From Comamonas sp. (GTDB lineage Bacteria; Pseudomonadota; Gammaproteobacteria; Burkholderiales; Burkholderiaceae_C): DNA of 25,209 nucleotides. The position numbers were made by a program, and so were the translations under genes. Of the stretch, positions 7,852-17,118 are shown one piece after another (position 1 is the first letter of the stretch; each line of letters begins with the position of its first letter). The notes under the pieces are model-generated. The model saw only the letters and a program-made list of their open reading frames with translations, made no database searches and was not told the origin of the DNA. The stretch lies in contig JAHAYB010000083.1 of the NCBI GenBank assembly GCA_018384835.1, forward strand, positions 1-25,209, given 5' to 3'.

Positions 7852-10293
7852 ATGCAAAAGCAGGCTATGCGCGATAGCGTCATTACCGAGGCAGATACCT
7901 GCCGTGAATTTGTCACCCCGCGCTTGGTTGAAGCCGGTTGGGGTACTGCACCACACGCGATTGGTGAGCAGCGCAGCTTCACCAATGGCCGCGTTATCGT
8001 GGCCGGTGGCAAGGTTCGCCGGGGCGCACAAAAGCGTGCCGATTACCTGCTGTATTACCGGCGCGACTATCCGCTTGCAGTGGTTGAAGCCAAGGAGGTC
8101 AGCCGCCCTGCCGAAACCGGTGTGCAGCAGGCACGCGAATATGCAGAGATTCTTGGCCTCCAATTCGCTTATGCCACTAATGGCTACCGCATTATTGAAA
8201 TTGACTACACCACGGGCACTGAGCGCGAGGTTGAGCGCTACGCCACTCCCGATGAATTGTTTGCGCGATTAACGGCAGCCACTGCGTTACCGCAGACTGC
8301 GCCTACCCATTTGCTGGAGCCTTTTAACCTCGTATCCGGCAAAGTGCCGCGCTATTACCAGCAGATTGCAATTCATCGGGTAATTGAAGCAATTTTGCTG
8401 GGTCAAAAGCGCATTCTTGCCACATTAGCCACTGGTACTGGCAAAACCTGTGTGGCTTTTCAAATCTGCTGGAAGTTGTGGAATAGCCGCTGGAACCGCA
8501 CCGCTGAACACCGCCGCCCCAAGATTTTGTTCCTAGCTGACCGCAATATCTTGGTGGACGACCCAATGGCCAAGATGTTCGCCCCCTTTGGCGATGCCCG
8601 GCACAAAATTACAGGTAGCGATACCAGCCAGAGCCGGGATATGTACTTTGGCATCTATCAAGCACTGAGCACATCAAGCACCGATGTATTTCGCCAGTAT
8701 CGCCCAGACTTTTTTGACCTCATCATCATCGACGAATGCCATCGTGGCTCTAGCCGAGAAGAAAGTGCATGGCGTGCAGTGCTGGATTATTTTGAGCCTG
8801 CTGTGCAATTTGGCATGACCGCCACGCCGCTACGCGAGGAATCGCGTGATAGCTATGAATATTTCGGCAATCCCATCTACACCTATAGCTTGCGCCAAGG
8901 CATTGAAGACGGCTTTCTTGCGCCCTACCGCGTACACCGCGTTATTACCTCGGTAGATGCCGCAGGCTGGCGACCCGGTAAAGACGAGCTAGATCGCTAT
9001 GGCCGCGCAGTACCTGATGAGGAGTACCAGACCAAAGATTTCGAGCGTGTTGTGGCGCTACGCGCACGCACGCGGGCAATGGCACGCCACCTGAGCGATT
9101 TGCTCAAAGGCACAGACCGTTTCGCCAAGACGCTGGTGTTCTGTGTGGATCAGGAGCACGCAGCAGAGATGCGGCAAGAGTTGATGAACCTGAACAGTGA
9201 TTTGGTAAAGCAATACCCCGACTACGTTTGCCGCGTTACCGCTGATGAGGGAGCAATTGGTTTGACCCATTTGTCGCATTTTCAGGATGTGGACAAGCCC
9301 ACGCCCGTCATCCTCACCACCTCTCAATTACTGACCACTGGCGTGGATGCCGAGATGGTCAAGAACGTAGTGCTGGCGCGTGTCGTAGGCTCACGCGCTG
9401 AATTCAAGCAAATTGTGGGTCGTGGCACCCGAATGAAGGTGGATTACGGCAAAGAGTATTTCAACATCATCGACTTTACCGGCACAGCTACGCGCCACTT
9501 TGCAGACCCTGATTTTGATGGTGACCCCGCCCGTCTTGAGGAAGTAACTGTTGATGAGGCTGGCGAGGTGCTGGAAACTGCCCAGAGCGAAGCACCCAAC
9601 GCCGCAGAGCCTGAAGGACAGTACATGTTTGGCGCAGAACAAGGCGATAGCACTACTGATAACGGCGACGGCAGCGACAGTGCCGAAGGCTGCATTCTTG
9701 GTGACCCACCCAAAGAGCCGCGCAAGTTCTACATTGACGGCGGTCAGGTAGAAGTGATTGGCCATCTAGTCTATGACCTTGATACTGATGGTAAAAAGCT
9801 GCAAGTCGTCAAGTACACCGAATACTCAGGCCGCGCAGTGCGCACCCTCTACCCCACACGCGAGGCATTGCAATCGGCCTGGGTTAACCCCGATACCCGC
9901 ATGGAGGTACTGCGCGAGCTAACCCTGCGCGGCATTAGCTTTGCAGAGTTAGCGGCCAGCAGTGAACAACCCGATGCTGACCCCTTTGACCTGCTGTGCC
10001 ATCTGGGCTGGAATGCGCCGCTGCTAACCCGCCGCCAGCGGGCTGAAAGCGCCAAACGCCAGACCCAAGACCTATTTGCCCAGTATGGCGAGAGCGCCCG
10101 CGAAATTCTTTCACTGCTGCTAGAGCGCTACGTGGAGCGCGGCATTTTGCAATTCAATACGCTGTCTGAGCTGATGAAGGTACCGCCCTTCGATGGCTAT
10201 GGCAGCCCCAGCGAAATTGCCACCCAACACTTTGGCGACGTACACAGTATGAAAAATGCCGTCTTCCAACTGCAAACCGCACTCTACCAATAA
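7852..10293 (+). CDS. hsdR: Type I restriction enzyme, restriction (motor) subunit HsdR
   Basis: An 813-aa subunit that pumps DNA through the restriction complex using ATP and cuts it far from the recognition site when the site is unmethylated. The N-terminal PD-(D/E)XK nuclease domain shows D64 (RADYLL) and E79/K81 (VVEAKE). The helicase core follows: Walker A ATGTGKT (193-199), DECH box IIIDECHRGS (291-300), motif III FGMTATP, and motif VI QIVGRGTRM. The C-terminal region (about 560 on) resembles the EcoEI-type R-subunit C-terminal domain, and the length matches EcoEI-like (type IB) R proteins of about 800 aa. An acidic low-complexity linker (EPEGQYMFGAEQGDST and on) separates the motor from the C-terminal domain. 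It is first of four plus-strand genes (hsdR-hsdM-hsdS-SIR2), with 18 bp before hsdM. All catalytic motifs look intact. Confidence 0.95.
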   Translation: MQKQAMRDSVITEADTCREFVTPRLVEAGWGTAPHAIGEQRSFTNGRVIVAGGKVRRGAQKRADYLLYYRRDYPLAVVEAKEVSRPAETGVQQAREYAEILGLQFAYATNGYRIIEIDYTTGTEREVERYATPDELFARLTAATALPQTAPTHLLEPFNLVSGKVPRYYQQIAIHRVIEAILLGQKRILATLATGTGKTCVAFQICWKLWNSRWNRTAEHRRPKILFLADRNILVDDPMAKMFAPFGDARHKITGSDTSQSRDMYFGIYQALSTSSTDVFRQYRPDFFDLIIIDECHRGSSREESAWRAVLDYFEPAVQFGMTATPLREESRDSYEYFGNPIYTYSLRQGIEDGFLAPYRVHRVITSVDAAGWRPGKDELDRYGRAVPDEEYQTKDFERVVALRARTRAMARHLSDLLKGTDRFAKTLVFCVDQEHAAEMRQELMNLNSDLVKQYPDYVCRVTADEGAIGLTHLSHFQDVDKPTPVILTTSQLLTTGVDAEMVKNVVLARVVGSRAEFKQIVGRGTRMKVDYGKEYFNIIDFTGTATRHFADPDFDGDPARLEEVTVDEAGEVLETAQSEAPNAAEPEGQYMFGAEQGDSTTDNGDGSDSAEGCILGDPPKEPRKFYIDGGQVEVIGHLVYDLDTDGKKLQVVKYTEYSGRAVRTLYPTREALQSAWVNPDTRMEVLRELTLRGISFAELAASSEQPDADPFDLLCHLGWNAPLLTRRQRAESAKRQTQDLFAQYGESAREILSLLLERYVERGILQFNTLSELMKVPPFDGYGSPSEIATQHFGDVHSMKNAVFQLQTALYQ

Positions 10294-10311
10294 CCTCTGA
10301 TACCTGATTCC

Positions 10312-12123
10312 ATGGCCACCACCAAAACAAGCACCACACGCAACGCCAAAGCCACCCTAACCACACGCGAGAACCTTTCTGCACTGATTGGCACTGCCCG
10401 CAAAATTCTGCGCAAGGATAAGGGTCTGAACGGAGACGTTGACCGCCTGCCACTACTAACGTGGGTGATGTTCCTCAAATTTTTGGACGACCTTGAAATC
10501 AAGCATGAGGAAGAAGCACAACTGGACGGCAAACGCTATCAGCCCATCATCCAAGCCCCTTACCGCTGGCGTGACTGGGCTGCGTTTGACGATGGCATTA
10601 GTGGTGACGAGTTACTGGACTTTATCGATCAAGACTTCACACCCCGTGCTGATGGCAGCCTGGGCAAAGGCTTGTTTGCCTATCTACGCGGTCTGGCTGG
10701 CGAAGGCGAAAAGGGTAGCCAGCGTGAAGTTATCGCCAATGTCTTCAAAGGCGTGCAAAACCGCATGGTAAGCGGCTATCTGCTGCGCGATATTCTGAAC
10801 AAAATCAACGGCATTCGCTTCAGCGCCAGTGAAGAGATTCACACCCTCTCGCACCTCTATGAATCCATGCTGCGCGAAATGCGTGATGCCGCAGGCGATG
10901 CGGGTGAGTTCTACACCCCTCGCCCCGTGGTGCGCTTTATGGTGCAAGCCACCAGTCCATGCTTGGGCGAAACCGTGCTGGACCCAGCCTGTGGCACCGG
11001 TGGTTTTTTGGTTGAAGCCTACGACCACCTAGCTACACAAGTGAAAAGCGTGGAGCAGCGCCGCCGCTTGCAGCGCAACACCCTCTACGGGCAGGAAGCC
11101 AAGCCATTGCCCTACATGCTGGCACAGATGAACCTGCTGCTACACGGACTAGAAGCGCCACAAATTGCCTACGGCAACACGCTGGAGCGGCGCATCAACG
11201 AAATTGGCCATAGCGAGCGCGTGGACATCATCCTTACCAACCCGCCCTTTGGTGGTGAGGAAGAAGCCGGCATCAAAAACAACTTTCCACCCAATATGCA
11301 AACGGCGGAAACCACACTGCTATTTTTGCAATACATCATGAGAAAGCTCAGAGTCGCCGGTGCGCCTGTGCCCGGTGGTAAGCCCACCGAGCGTGGTGGC
11401 CGTGCAGCCGTGGTCGTACCTAATGGAACTTTGTTTGGTGACGGTATTAGCGCCGTCATTAAGGAAGAAATGCTGAGGGAATTCAAGCTCCACACCATCG
11501 TGCGCTTGCCTCAAGGCGTGTTTGCGCCGTACACCGACATACCGGCCAATCTGCTGTTTTTTGAGCGCGGCGGCGCTACCGACACCATCTGGTACTACGA
11601 ACTTCCACTGCCCGAAGGCCGCAAAAAATACAGCAAAACCGCACCCTTGCAGTTTGAGGAGTTTGCGCCGGTATCCGCTTGGTGGCACAACCGCGAAGAA
11701 GGGGCGCAGGCTTGGAAAGTGAACTTTGCCGCCAAGCGTGAAGCCGCAATTGCCGCTGCCACACCCCACTGGCAACATGCTGAAGCTGAACGCAACGCCG
11801 CCATTGCTCTGGGCAAACCCATACGCGAGGTGGAACAGGCCATCTACGCCGCCAATACTGAACAGAAAACTGCTCTACAACAGCGCTTAAAGGCACTCAA
11901 GAGCGAGCAGGCCGCCCACGAGCAGACTGCCAAATCTGCCCAGACAGAGGGCGATGGCCTGTACTGGCCGATTTACAACCTGGACTTGAAAAACCCCCAC
12001 GCCAAAACAGGGCTGGAACACGCTGACCCGCAAGACCTAATTTCCTCCATGCGCAGCCACGAAGCCGAGGTCATACGCCTGCTAGGTGAAATTGAAGCAC
12101 TGGTGAGCGAGGTACAGGGATGA
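10312..12123 (+). CDS. hsdM: Type I restriction-modification DNA methyltransferase subunit HsdM
   Basis: The N6-adenine methyltransferase of the system, 603 aa, which with HsdS methylates host sites and with HsdR forms the restriction complex. About residues 20-165 form the helical HsdM N-terminal domain. The SAM-binding motif is DPACGTGG (224-231) and the catalytic motif is NPPFGG (310-315), typical of N6-adenine enzymes. The segment AGDAGEFYTPRPVV just before the SAM motif is characteristic of HsdM. It is longer than the roughly 500 aa of many HsdM proteins; the extra length is an Ala/Glu-rich, probably coiled-coil stretch (about 470-550) near the C-terminus, a region that contacts HsdS. 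The ATG at 10312 has no recognisable ribosome binding site, so translation may be coupled to hsdR. Its stop overlaps the hsdS start by 4 bases (ATGA). Confidence 0.95.
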   Translation: MATTKTSTTRNAKATLTTRENLSALIGTARKILRKDKGLNGDVDRLPLLTWVMFLKFLDDLEIKHEEEAQLDGKRYQPIIQAPYRWRDWAAFDDGISGDELLDFIDQDFTPRADGSLGKGLFAYLRGLAGEGEKGSQREVIANVFKGVQNRMVSGYLLRDILNKINGIRFSASEEIHTLSHLYESMLREMRDAAGDAGEFYTPRPVVRFMVQATSPCLGETVLDPACGTGGFLVEAYDHLATQVKSVEQRRRLQRNTLYGQEAKPLPYMLAQMNLLLHGLEAPQIAYGNTLERRINEIGHSERVDIILTNPPFGGEEEAGIKNNFPPNMQTAETTLLFLQYIMRKLRVAGAPVPGGKPTERGGRAAVVVPNGTLFGDGISAVIKEEMLREFKLHTIVRLPQGVFAPYTDIPANLLFFERGGATDTIWYYELPLPEGRKKYSKTAPLQFEEFAPVSAWWHNREEGAQAWKVNFAAKREAAIAAATPHWQHAEAERNAAIALGKPIREVEQAIYAANTEQKTALQQRLKALKSEQAAHEQTAKSAQTEGDGLYWPIYNLDLKNPHAKTGLEHADPQDLISSMRSHEAEVIRLLGEIEALVSEVQG

Positions 12124-13325
12124 GCAAACAGGTATCTACTAAAGCCAGCAAAGCAGCAAAGGTCAGCAAAACTGTGAAGGCGTGGCCCAAAGTTGCGCTG
12201 GGTGAACTCCTCTGCCGCTCCAACGAGCAAGCTGTGATTGATGCTACTGCTGAGTACCACGAAGTCACCATTAAGTTGTGGGGTAAAGGTGTTATTAGCC
12301 GAGGCAAGGTTTTCGGTAGTGATGTTGTATCAGCACGGCGTGTTGTGCGTACCAACCAAGTGATTCTTTCCAAAATCGACGCACGCAACGGCGCGATTGG
12401 CTTGGTTCCTCCAGAACTTGACGGTGCCATCGTCAGTAACGACTTTCCTTCCTTCGAACTTCGTGATGCAAGCCGATGTAGCGTGGAATTTATAGGCTGG
12501 CTGGTGCGATCCGCCCCCTTTATTGAGCTATGTAAAGCAGCCAGCGAAGGTACAACCAATCGGGTTCGAATCAAGGAGGAGCGCTTTCTCGAACAGCAAG
12601 TAGCGCTCCCGCCTCTAGCCGAGCAACAAGCCCTTGTCGCCCGCCTAGACGCATTGGCCGAGAAAACCCGACAACTCGACGTGCATCTGGATGCTGCCCT
12701 GCATAACGCCGAACGCCTATTGGCTTTGCGCTTTCACGAGGCCATTGCCAATGCGCCGCTGCGACCGATGGCAGAGGTAGCGCCGCTGGTACGCCGAGAG
12801 CAAGCCATCGACTTCAAAGACAGCTATCCAGAATTAGGCATTCGTTCTTTCGGTAAAGGCACTTTCCATAAACCGTCACTAGCTGGCGGTGATGTCGGTA
12901 GCAAGCGCCTGTATCGCATTGAGCCTGGTGACTTGCTGTTTTCCAACGTGTTTGCTTGGGAGGGGGCAATTGCCATTGCCCAGCCAGAAGATATAGGTCG
13001 CTTTGGCTCCCACCGCTTTATTACCTGCCAAGCGAATACAGAGCTAACAAATGCCGAGTTCCTACGTTACTACTTCCTGAGCGACGAGGGAATGCTCAAG
13101 ATTAACGAAGCCTCCCCCGGTGGTGCTGGGCGTAACCGCACCCTTGGTTTGCAAAAGCTGATGGCCATCGACGTACCCATCCCCCCGCTAACCACACAAC
13201 AAGCCTTTAACCGCCTACAAGCCACAGTTGCTGCCCTCAAGGCCAAGCACGCTGCAATTGGCCAAGCCAACGCCGCACTGCTACCGGCAACGCTGGAGCG
13301 GGTATTTACCACTGGAGGCGGCTGA
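12120..13325 (+). CDS. hsdS: Type I restriction-modification specificity subunit HsdS
   Basis: A 401-aa subunit that recognises the bipartite DNA site. It shows the expected two-fold design: target recognition domain 1 (about 20-160), a conserved helical spacer with LPPLAEQQALVARLDAL (about 160-200), target recognition domain 2 (about 210-350), and a second helix with IPPLTTQQAFNRL (about 355-385). The two spacer helices set the distance between the half-sites. The recognition sequence cannot be read from the protein. A Lys/Ala/Ser-rich N-terminus (first about 20 residues) precedes domain 1. The ATG overlaps the hsdM stop (ATGA), and the stop is followed immediately by the ATG of the SIR2 gene, so the three genes are almost certainly translationally coupled. 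No second hsdS, partial hsdS or inverted repeat was seen, so nothing here suggests specificity switching. Confidence 0.95.
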   Translation: MSKQVSTKASKAAKVSKTVKAWPKVALGELLCRSNEQAVIDATAEYHEVTIKLWGKGVISRGKVFGSDVVSARRVVRTNQVILSKIDARNGAIGLVPPELDGAIVSNDFPSFELRDASRCSVEFIGWLVRSAPFIELCKAASEGTTNRVRIKEERFLEQQVALPPLAEQQALVARLDALAEKTRQLDVHLDAALHNAERLLALRFHEAIANAPLRPMAEVAPLVRREQAIDFKDSYPELGIRSFGKGTFHKPSLAGGDVGSKRLYRIEPGDLLFSNVFAWEGAIAIAQPEDIGRFGSHRFITCQANTELTNAEFLRYYFLSDEGMLKINEASPGGAGRNRTLGLQKLMAIDVPIPPLTTQQAFNRLQATVAALKAKHAAIGQANAALLPATLERVFTTGGG

Positions 13326-16300
13326 ATGCGGTTCATACCCAACGGCCCCGATATTCCTGAGCGCCTCTTGCAACTGCACGAGGACGGGCAGGTGGTGTTT
13401 TTTTGTGGTGCGGGTATCTCCTATCCCGCACGGCTGCCGGGTTTTTCTGGCTTGGTGAACCAACTCTATCAAGCCCTTTCGACTACCCCTAACCCTGTGC
13501 AACAGTCTGCTATCAAGGCAGGGCAGTTTGACACCGCTATCTCTTTGCTGGAGTCAGATGACAAAAGAGGCCGCGAAGGCGTGCGTCGAAAGATGGCGGA
13601 AATTCTGACACCTGATCTCACCGCTCCCAAGGCAACCGCCACGCACGAAGCCCTGTTGACGCTGGCGCAGAATCGCAACAGGCATACCCGCCTAATTACC
13701 ACCAACTTTGACCGTCTGTTCGAGGAAGTTAGGGCTGCAAAATCGCTGACATTTTCTGACTTCAAGGCTCCGTTGCTTCCCGTACCGAAAACCCGATGGG
13801 ACGGATTGGTGTATTTACACGGCTTGTTACCCGCTGCCCCCACGGCGAGCGATCTGGATCAATTGGTGATTTCCAGCGGTGACTTTGGGCTTGCCTACCT
13901 CATAGAACGCTGGGCGGCACGCTTTGTCAGCGAGCTGTTCCGCAACTTCACCATCTGCTTTGTTGGTTACAGCATCAATGACCCGGTGCTGCGTTACATG
14001 ATGGATGCACTGGCTGCCGACCGCCTGCGGGGTGAATCTCACCCGGAGATGTTCGCCTTCGGTAGCTACTCCAAAGGCAAAGAGGTGGAGCGAACCAACG
14101 AATGGAAGGCAAAGAATGTCACGCCAATTCTCTACCGCGAACACCAACGTCACGCCTACTTACACAAAACCTTGGACGCTTGGGCGAAGACCTACCACGA
14201 CGGTGTGCGTGGTAAGGAGCAAATCGTTGTTCAATTGGCGTATTCCCGCCCACTGGTGAGCACCAAGGAGGACAATTTCGTCGGGCAGATGCTCTGGGCA
14301 TTAAGCGATCCGGGGGGGTTGCCCGCCAAGCGGTTTTCAGAGCTTAACCCGGTGCCATCATTGGACTGGTTGGAGCCATTAAGTCAAAACCTTTACACCT
14401 ATGCCGATTTGGGGAGATTCGGTGTCCTGCCCCAATCTAATGATCCTGAAAGGGATACGCGCTCATTCAGCCTTCTCAATAGGCCAGCCCCCTATTGGTC
14501 TGGCCAGACAATGACATTGGCCGACACTGGCTACCGTAGAAGCAATTGGGACAAGGTGATGACGCATCTGGCTTACTGGCTAATCCGTCACCTTGATGAT
14601 CCAAAGCTGTTGCTTTGGGTGGTTAAGCATGGAGGCAAACTCCATGGCGAACTGGCTCAACTGATCGAGCGTCGCATTGACAAGCTAGCCGAACTCACCA
14701 GCAGTGGCGATACCACTGAATTAGAGCGTATTCGGGCAAGTGCATCCAATGCTATTCCACGTCCCGCTATGCGCACACTCTGGCGTTTGCTGCTTAATGG
14801 GCACATGAAATCCAGAGTACGCCATCTGAGTATCTATAGTTGGCGTAACCAGCTCAAGGTCGAGGGGCTGACGGCCAGCGTACGCTCGTCCCTTCGAGAA
14901 GTTTTGAAGCCGTGTCTTTTGCTACACAAACCGTTTCTTGCTTCGGATATAAGCGGTGACGATACAAAGCAGGATTGCATCAGAAGTATTGTTGAGTGGG
15001 AGGTTGTGCTGGCATCAGAGCATGTCCATTCAAGCCTGCGCGACTTATCCAGCGACGAGCAATGGGCGGCAGCACTGCCAAAGTTGTTAGACGATTTCAG
15101 CAGCTTATTACATGACGCTCTTGACCTGATGCACGAGCTTGGTGGTGCAGATAGCGAAAAAGACTACTCCTACGTCTATCAGCCTTCAATTTCCGAGCAT
15201 TCACAGAACAAGGGCTTTCGTGATTGGACCGCACTAATTAGCCTGACACGTGATGCGTGGTTGGCAACCGCAGCAAGTGCGCCAGAGCGTGCGCGAGTAA
15301 TTGCTAATCTGTGGGCGTATGAGCCTTATCCTGTATTCCGTCGCCTGGCATTTTTCGCTGCTACACAGCAACATATCGTGCCGCAGCGACAGGCTTTAGA
15401 TTGGCTTTTAGCCGATGGGCAGCGGTGGCTTTGGTTAGAAGAAACTAGGCGTGAAACCATGCGTTTACTGGTTGCTTTAGCCCCCCAACTGGATGCAACC
15501 CTGCTAGCAGAACTGGAGCAAGCGATTCTTGCTGGGCCAGCACGTAACTTATACCGCGCTGATATTGAGCCTGAGGATTGGAACTGGATTGTGGGTCACA
15601 GTGTCTGGCTGCGGTTAGCCAAGTTGGCTCAGGCAGGGGCAACCCTCAGTGCGAATGGAAGCAAACGGCTTGATAGCCTTTCAACACAGTTCTCATGGCA
15701 ATTAGCTGAAGATGAACGAGACGAGTTCCCAATCTGGCTAGGGGGTGCTTGGGTCGGTGCGAATGATCCTTGGAAAAAGACCCTCGTAGTGCCACGTACG
15801 AGCCGCGAAGTTCTCAGTTATTTGCGTAAGCATTCGAGACTTTCTGACAACAAGCAAGATGATTGGCGCGAGCAGTGTTCACAAAGTTTTCGCACAACTG
15901 CCATTCCACTGTATAGGTTGTCAAGGGAAGGGGTTTGGCCTACTGAACGCTGGCGTGATGCGTTGCAGGCGTGGGGAGATGAAAAATTACGTCACCGCTC
16001 TTGGTGCTTGATGGCACCAGTGGTTGCTAGTGCGCCGGATGACTTGGTGCAAGCCTTGTCTCATGGTATTGGCTGGTGGCTGAAAGCTGTAGCAAAAATT
16101 TTTGAAAGTCACGAGGAGCATTTCCTAGCCTTGATTCAGCGCATTTTAAGGTTGGATTTTCCGTCTGTTAATGCTAATAGCGACCCCATTCTCCAAGCTA
16201 TCAACCATCCTATTGGGGATGTCACGCAGGCGTTGCTGGAGTGGTGGTATCGCCAAAAGCTCAGTGATGGGCAAGGGTTACCAGAGACTATCCGCCCTAT

Positions 16301-16787
16301 TCTCACAGAGCTTTGCGATACGCAGATCAGCAAGTTCAGACATGGTCGAGTGCTGCTTGCAGCTAATGCCATTTCATTATTCCGAGTGGACAAGGCTTGG
16401 GCGACCCAACACCTCTTACCGCTATTCGATTGGGCACACTCAGAAGCTGCTGAAGCCCAGGCGGCGTGGGAAGGGTTTCTGTGGTCGCCACGGCTGTATC
16501 AGCCGCTAATGGAAGTAATCAAGCCTGCTTTGCTTGATACGGTCAAGCACTACGATCAGTTGGGCAAGCACAAAGAGCAGTTCGCGGCATTTCTGACATT
16601 TGTGGCGCTCAATCACAGCGATACCTTTACCAATGCGCAACTGACAACTGCCATTCATTCGCTTCCTAAAGATGGCTTGAGTGAATCAGTTCAAACATTG
16701 GCGCGCGCATTGGAAGGTGCTAGCGATCAGCGTGAAGATTATTGGAAAAATCGGGTTCTGGGAAAAGCACTGGCCAAAGTCCAATAG
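13326..16787 (+). CDS. Large SIR2-domain protein, probable NAD-degrading defence effector, 3' end frameshifted
   Basis: A 1153-aa reading frame starting on the base after the hsdS stop. Residues of about 20-240 are a SIR2 (SIR2_2-like) domain: nucleotide-binding FFCGAGIS (25-32), TTNFD with Asn127, YLHG with His165, and VGYSINDP (213-220). Asn and His at these positions are the residues needed for NAD hydrolysis in defence sirtuins such as ThsA and DSR2. Residues of about 290 onward are long, mostly helical-looking and without a motif I recognise; no signal peptide or membrane segment is evident. By analogy this region could sense phage or the restriction complex. The frame ends early at 16785-16787, while family-like sequence continues in the next frame to 17118, so the intact protein would be about 1265 aa. 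The base composition from about 14.4 kb on is visibly more AT-rich than the flanking housekeeping genes, suggesting transfer. The SIR2 call is firm; the link to restriction failure is inference. Confidence 0.85.
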   Translation: MRFIPNGPDIPERLLQLHEDGQVVFFCGAGISYPARLPGFSGLVNQLYQALSTTPNPVQQSAIKAGQFDTAISLLESDDKRGREGVRRKMAEILTPDLTAPKATATHEALLTLAQNRNRHTRLITTNFDRLFEEVRAAKSLTFSDFKAPLLPVPKTRWDGLVYLHGLLPAAPTASDLDQLVISSGDFGLAYLIERWAARFVSELFRNFTICFVGYSINDPVLRYMMDALAADRLRGESHPEMFAFGSYSKGKEVERTNEWKAKNVTPILYREHQRHAYLHKTLDAWAKTYHDGVRGKEQIVVQLAYSRPLVSTKEDNFVGQMLWALSDPGGLPAKRFSELNPVPSLDWLEPLSQNLYTYADLGRFGVLPQSNDPERDTRSFSLLNRPAPYWSGQTMTLADTGYRRSNWDKVMTHLAYWLIRHLDDPKLLLWVVKHGGKLHGELAQLIERRIDKLAELTSSGDTTELERIRASASNAIPRPAMRTLWRLLLNGHMKSRVRHLSIYSWRNQLKVEGLTASVRSSLREVLKPCLLLHKPFLASDISGDDTKQDCIRSIVEWEVVLASEHVHSSLRDLSSDEQWAAALPKLLDDFSSLLHDALDLMHELGGADSEKDYSYVYQPSISEHSQNKGFRDWTALISLTRDAWLATAASAPERARVIANLWAYEPYPVFRRLAFFAATQQHIVPQRQALDWLLADGQRWLWLEETRRETMRLLVALAPQLDATLLAELEQAILAGPARNLYRADIEPEDWNWIVGHSVWLRLAKLAQAGATLSANGSKRLDSLSTQFSWQLAEDERDEFPIWLGGAWVGANDPWKKTLVVPRTSREVLSYLRKHSRLSDNKQDDWREQCSQSFRTTAIPLYRLSREGVWPTERWRDALQAWGDEKLRHRSWCLMAPVVASAPDDLVQALSHGIGWWLKAVAKIFESHEEHFLALIQRILRLDFPSVNANSDPILQAINHPIGDVTQALLEWWYRQKLSDGQGLPETIRPILTELCDTQISKFRHGRVLLAANAISLFRVDKAWATQHLLPLFDWAHSEAAEAQAAWEGFLWSPRLYQPLMEVIKPALLDTVKHYDQLGKHKEQFAAFLTFVALNHSDTFTNAQLTTAIHSLPKDGLSESVQTLARALEGASDQREDYWKNRVLGKALAKVQ

Positions 16788-17118
16788 CCGTGCATCAGAT
16801 GCCAATGCTGAAGCACTGGCTCGCCTGTGCATTGCGGCGGGTAATGAATTTCCATCAGCGATGGCTGCCATAGAGAAATGGTTGCGTGCCGTTCCATATC
16901 CTGATTATTTAATTGGCCGAATACTGGAAGAAAACCTGCCCACTCGCTTTCCTGAAGACACACTACGGCTGCTACAAAAAATCATAGGAGAGCAACCAGA
17001 ATGGTTGCCCCCAGAGCTGCGTAGGTGTCTGGATGCTATTGGCCAAGCTGCTCCCCGTTTGCGTCAAGACCCTATGCTCAGGAGCCTAGAGGAGCTGGAG
17101 AGAAGGTTTGAAGTGTGA
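16759..17118 (+). pseudogene. Frameshifted C-terminal segment of the SIR2 protein
   Basis: About 119 codons in the frame one base on from the SIR2 gene, ending in TGA at 17116-17118. They begin WEKHWPKSNS and include EALARLCIAAGNEFPSA and PEWLPPELRRCLDAIGQA. The composition and helical style match the end of the SIR2 protein, and I recall similar C-termini (a WPKS segment soon after YWKNR) in large SIR2-family proteins. The switch falls between about 16743 and 16785; the simplest join is after Val1144 (16755-16757), skipping one base. No Shine-Dalgarno was seen for independent translation, although a GTG at 16681 could open this frame. Confidence 0.75.

Noticed and set aside
12120..13325. Phase-variable or inverting hsdS
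   Set aside because: There is one complete hsdS, with no partial copy, inverted repeat, recombinase or homopolymer tract to drive switching.
16681..17118. An independent 145-aa gene after the SIR2 gene
   Set aside because: Its first 25 codons overlap the SIR2 gene and look non-native (GTG start, no ribosome binding site). The rest reads like the end of the SIR2 protein, so a frameshift is the better explanation.
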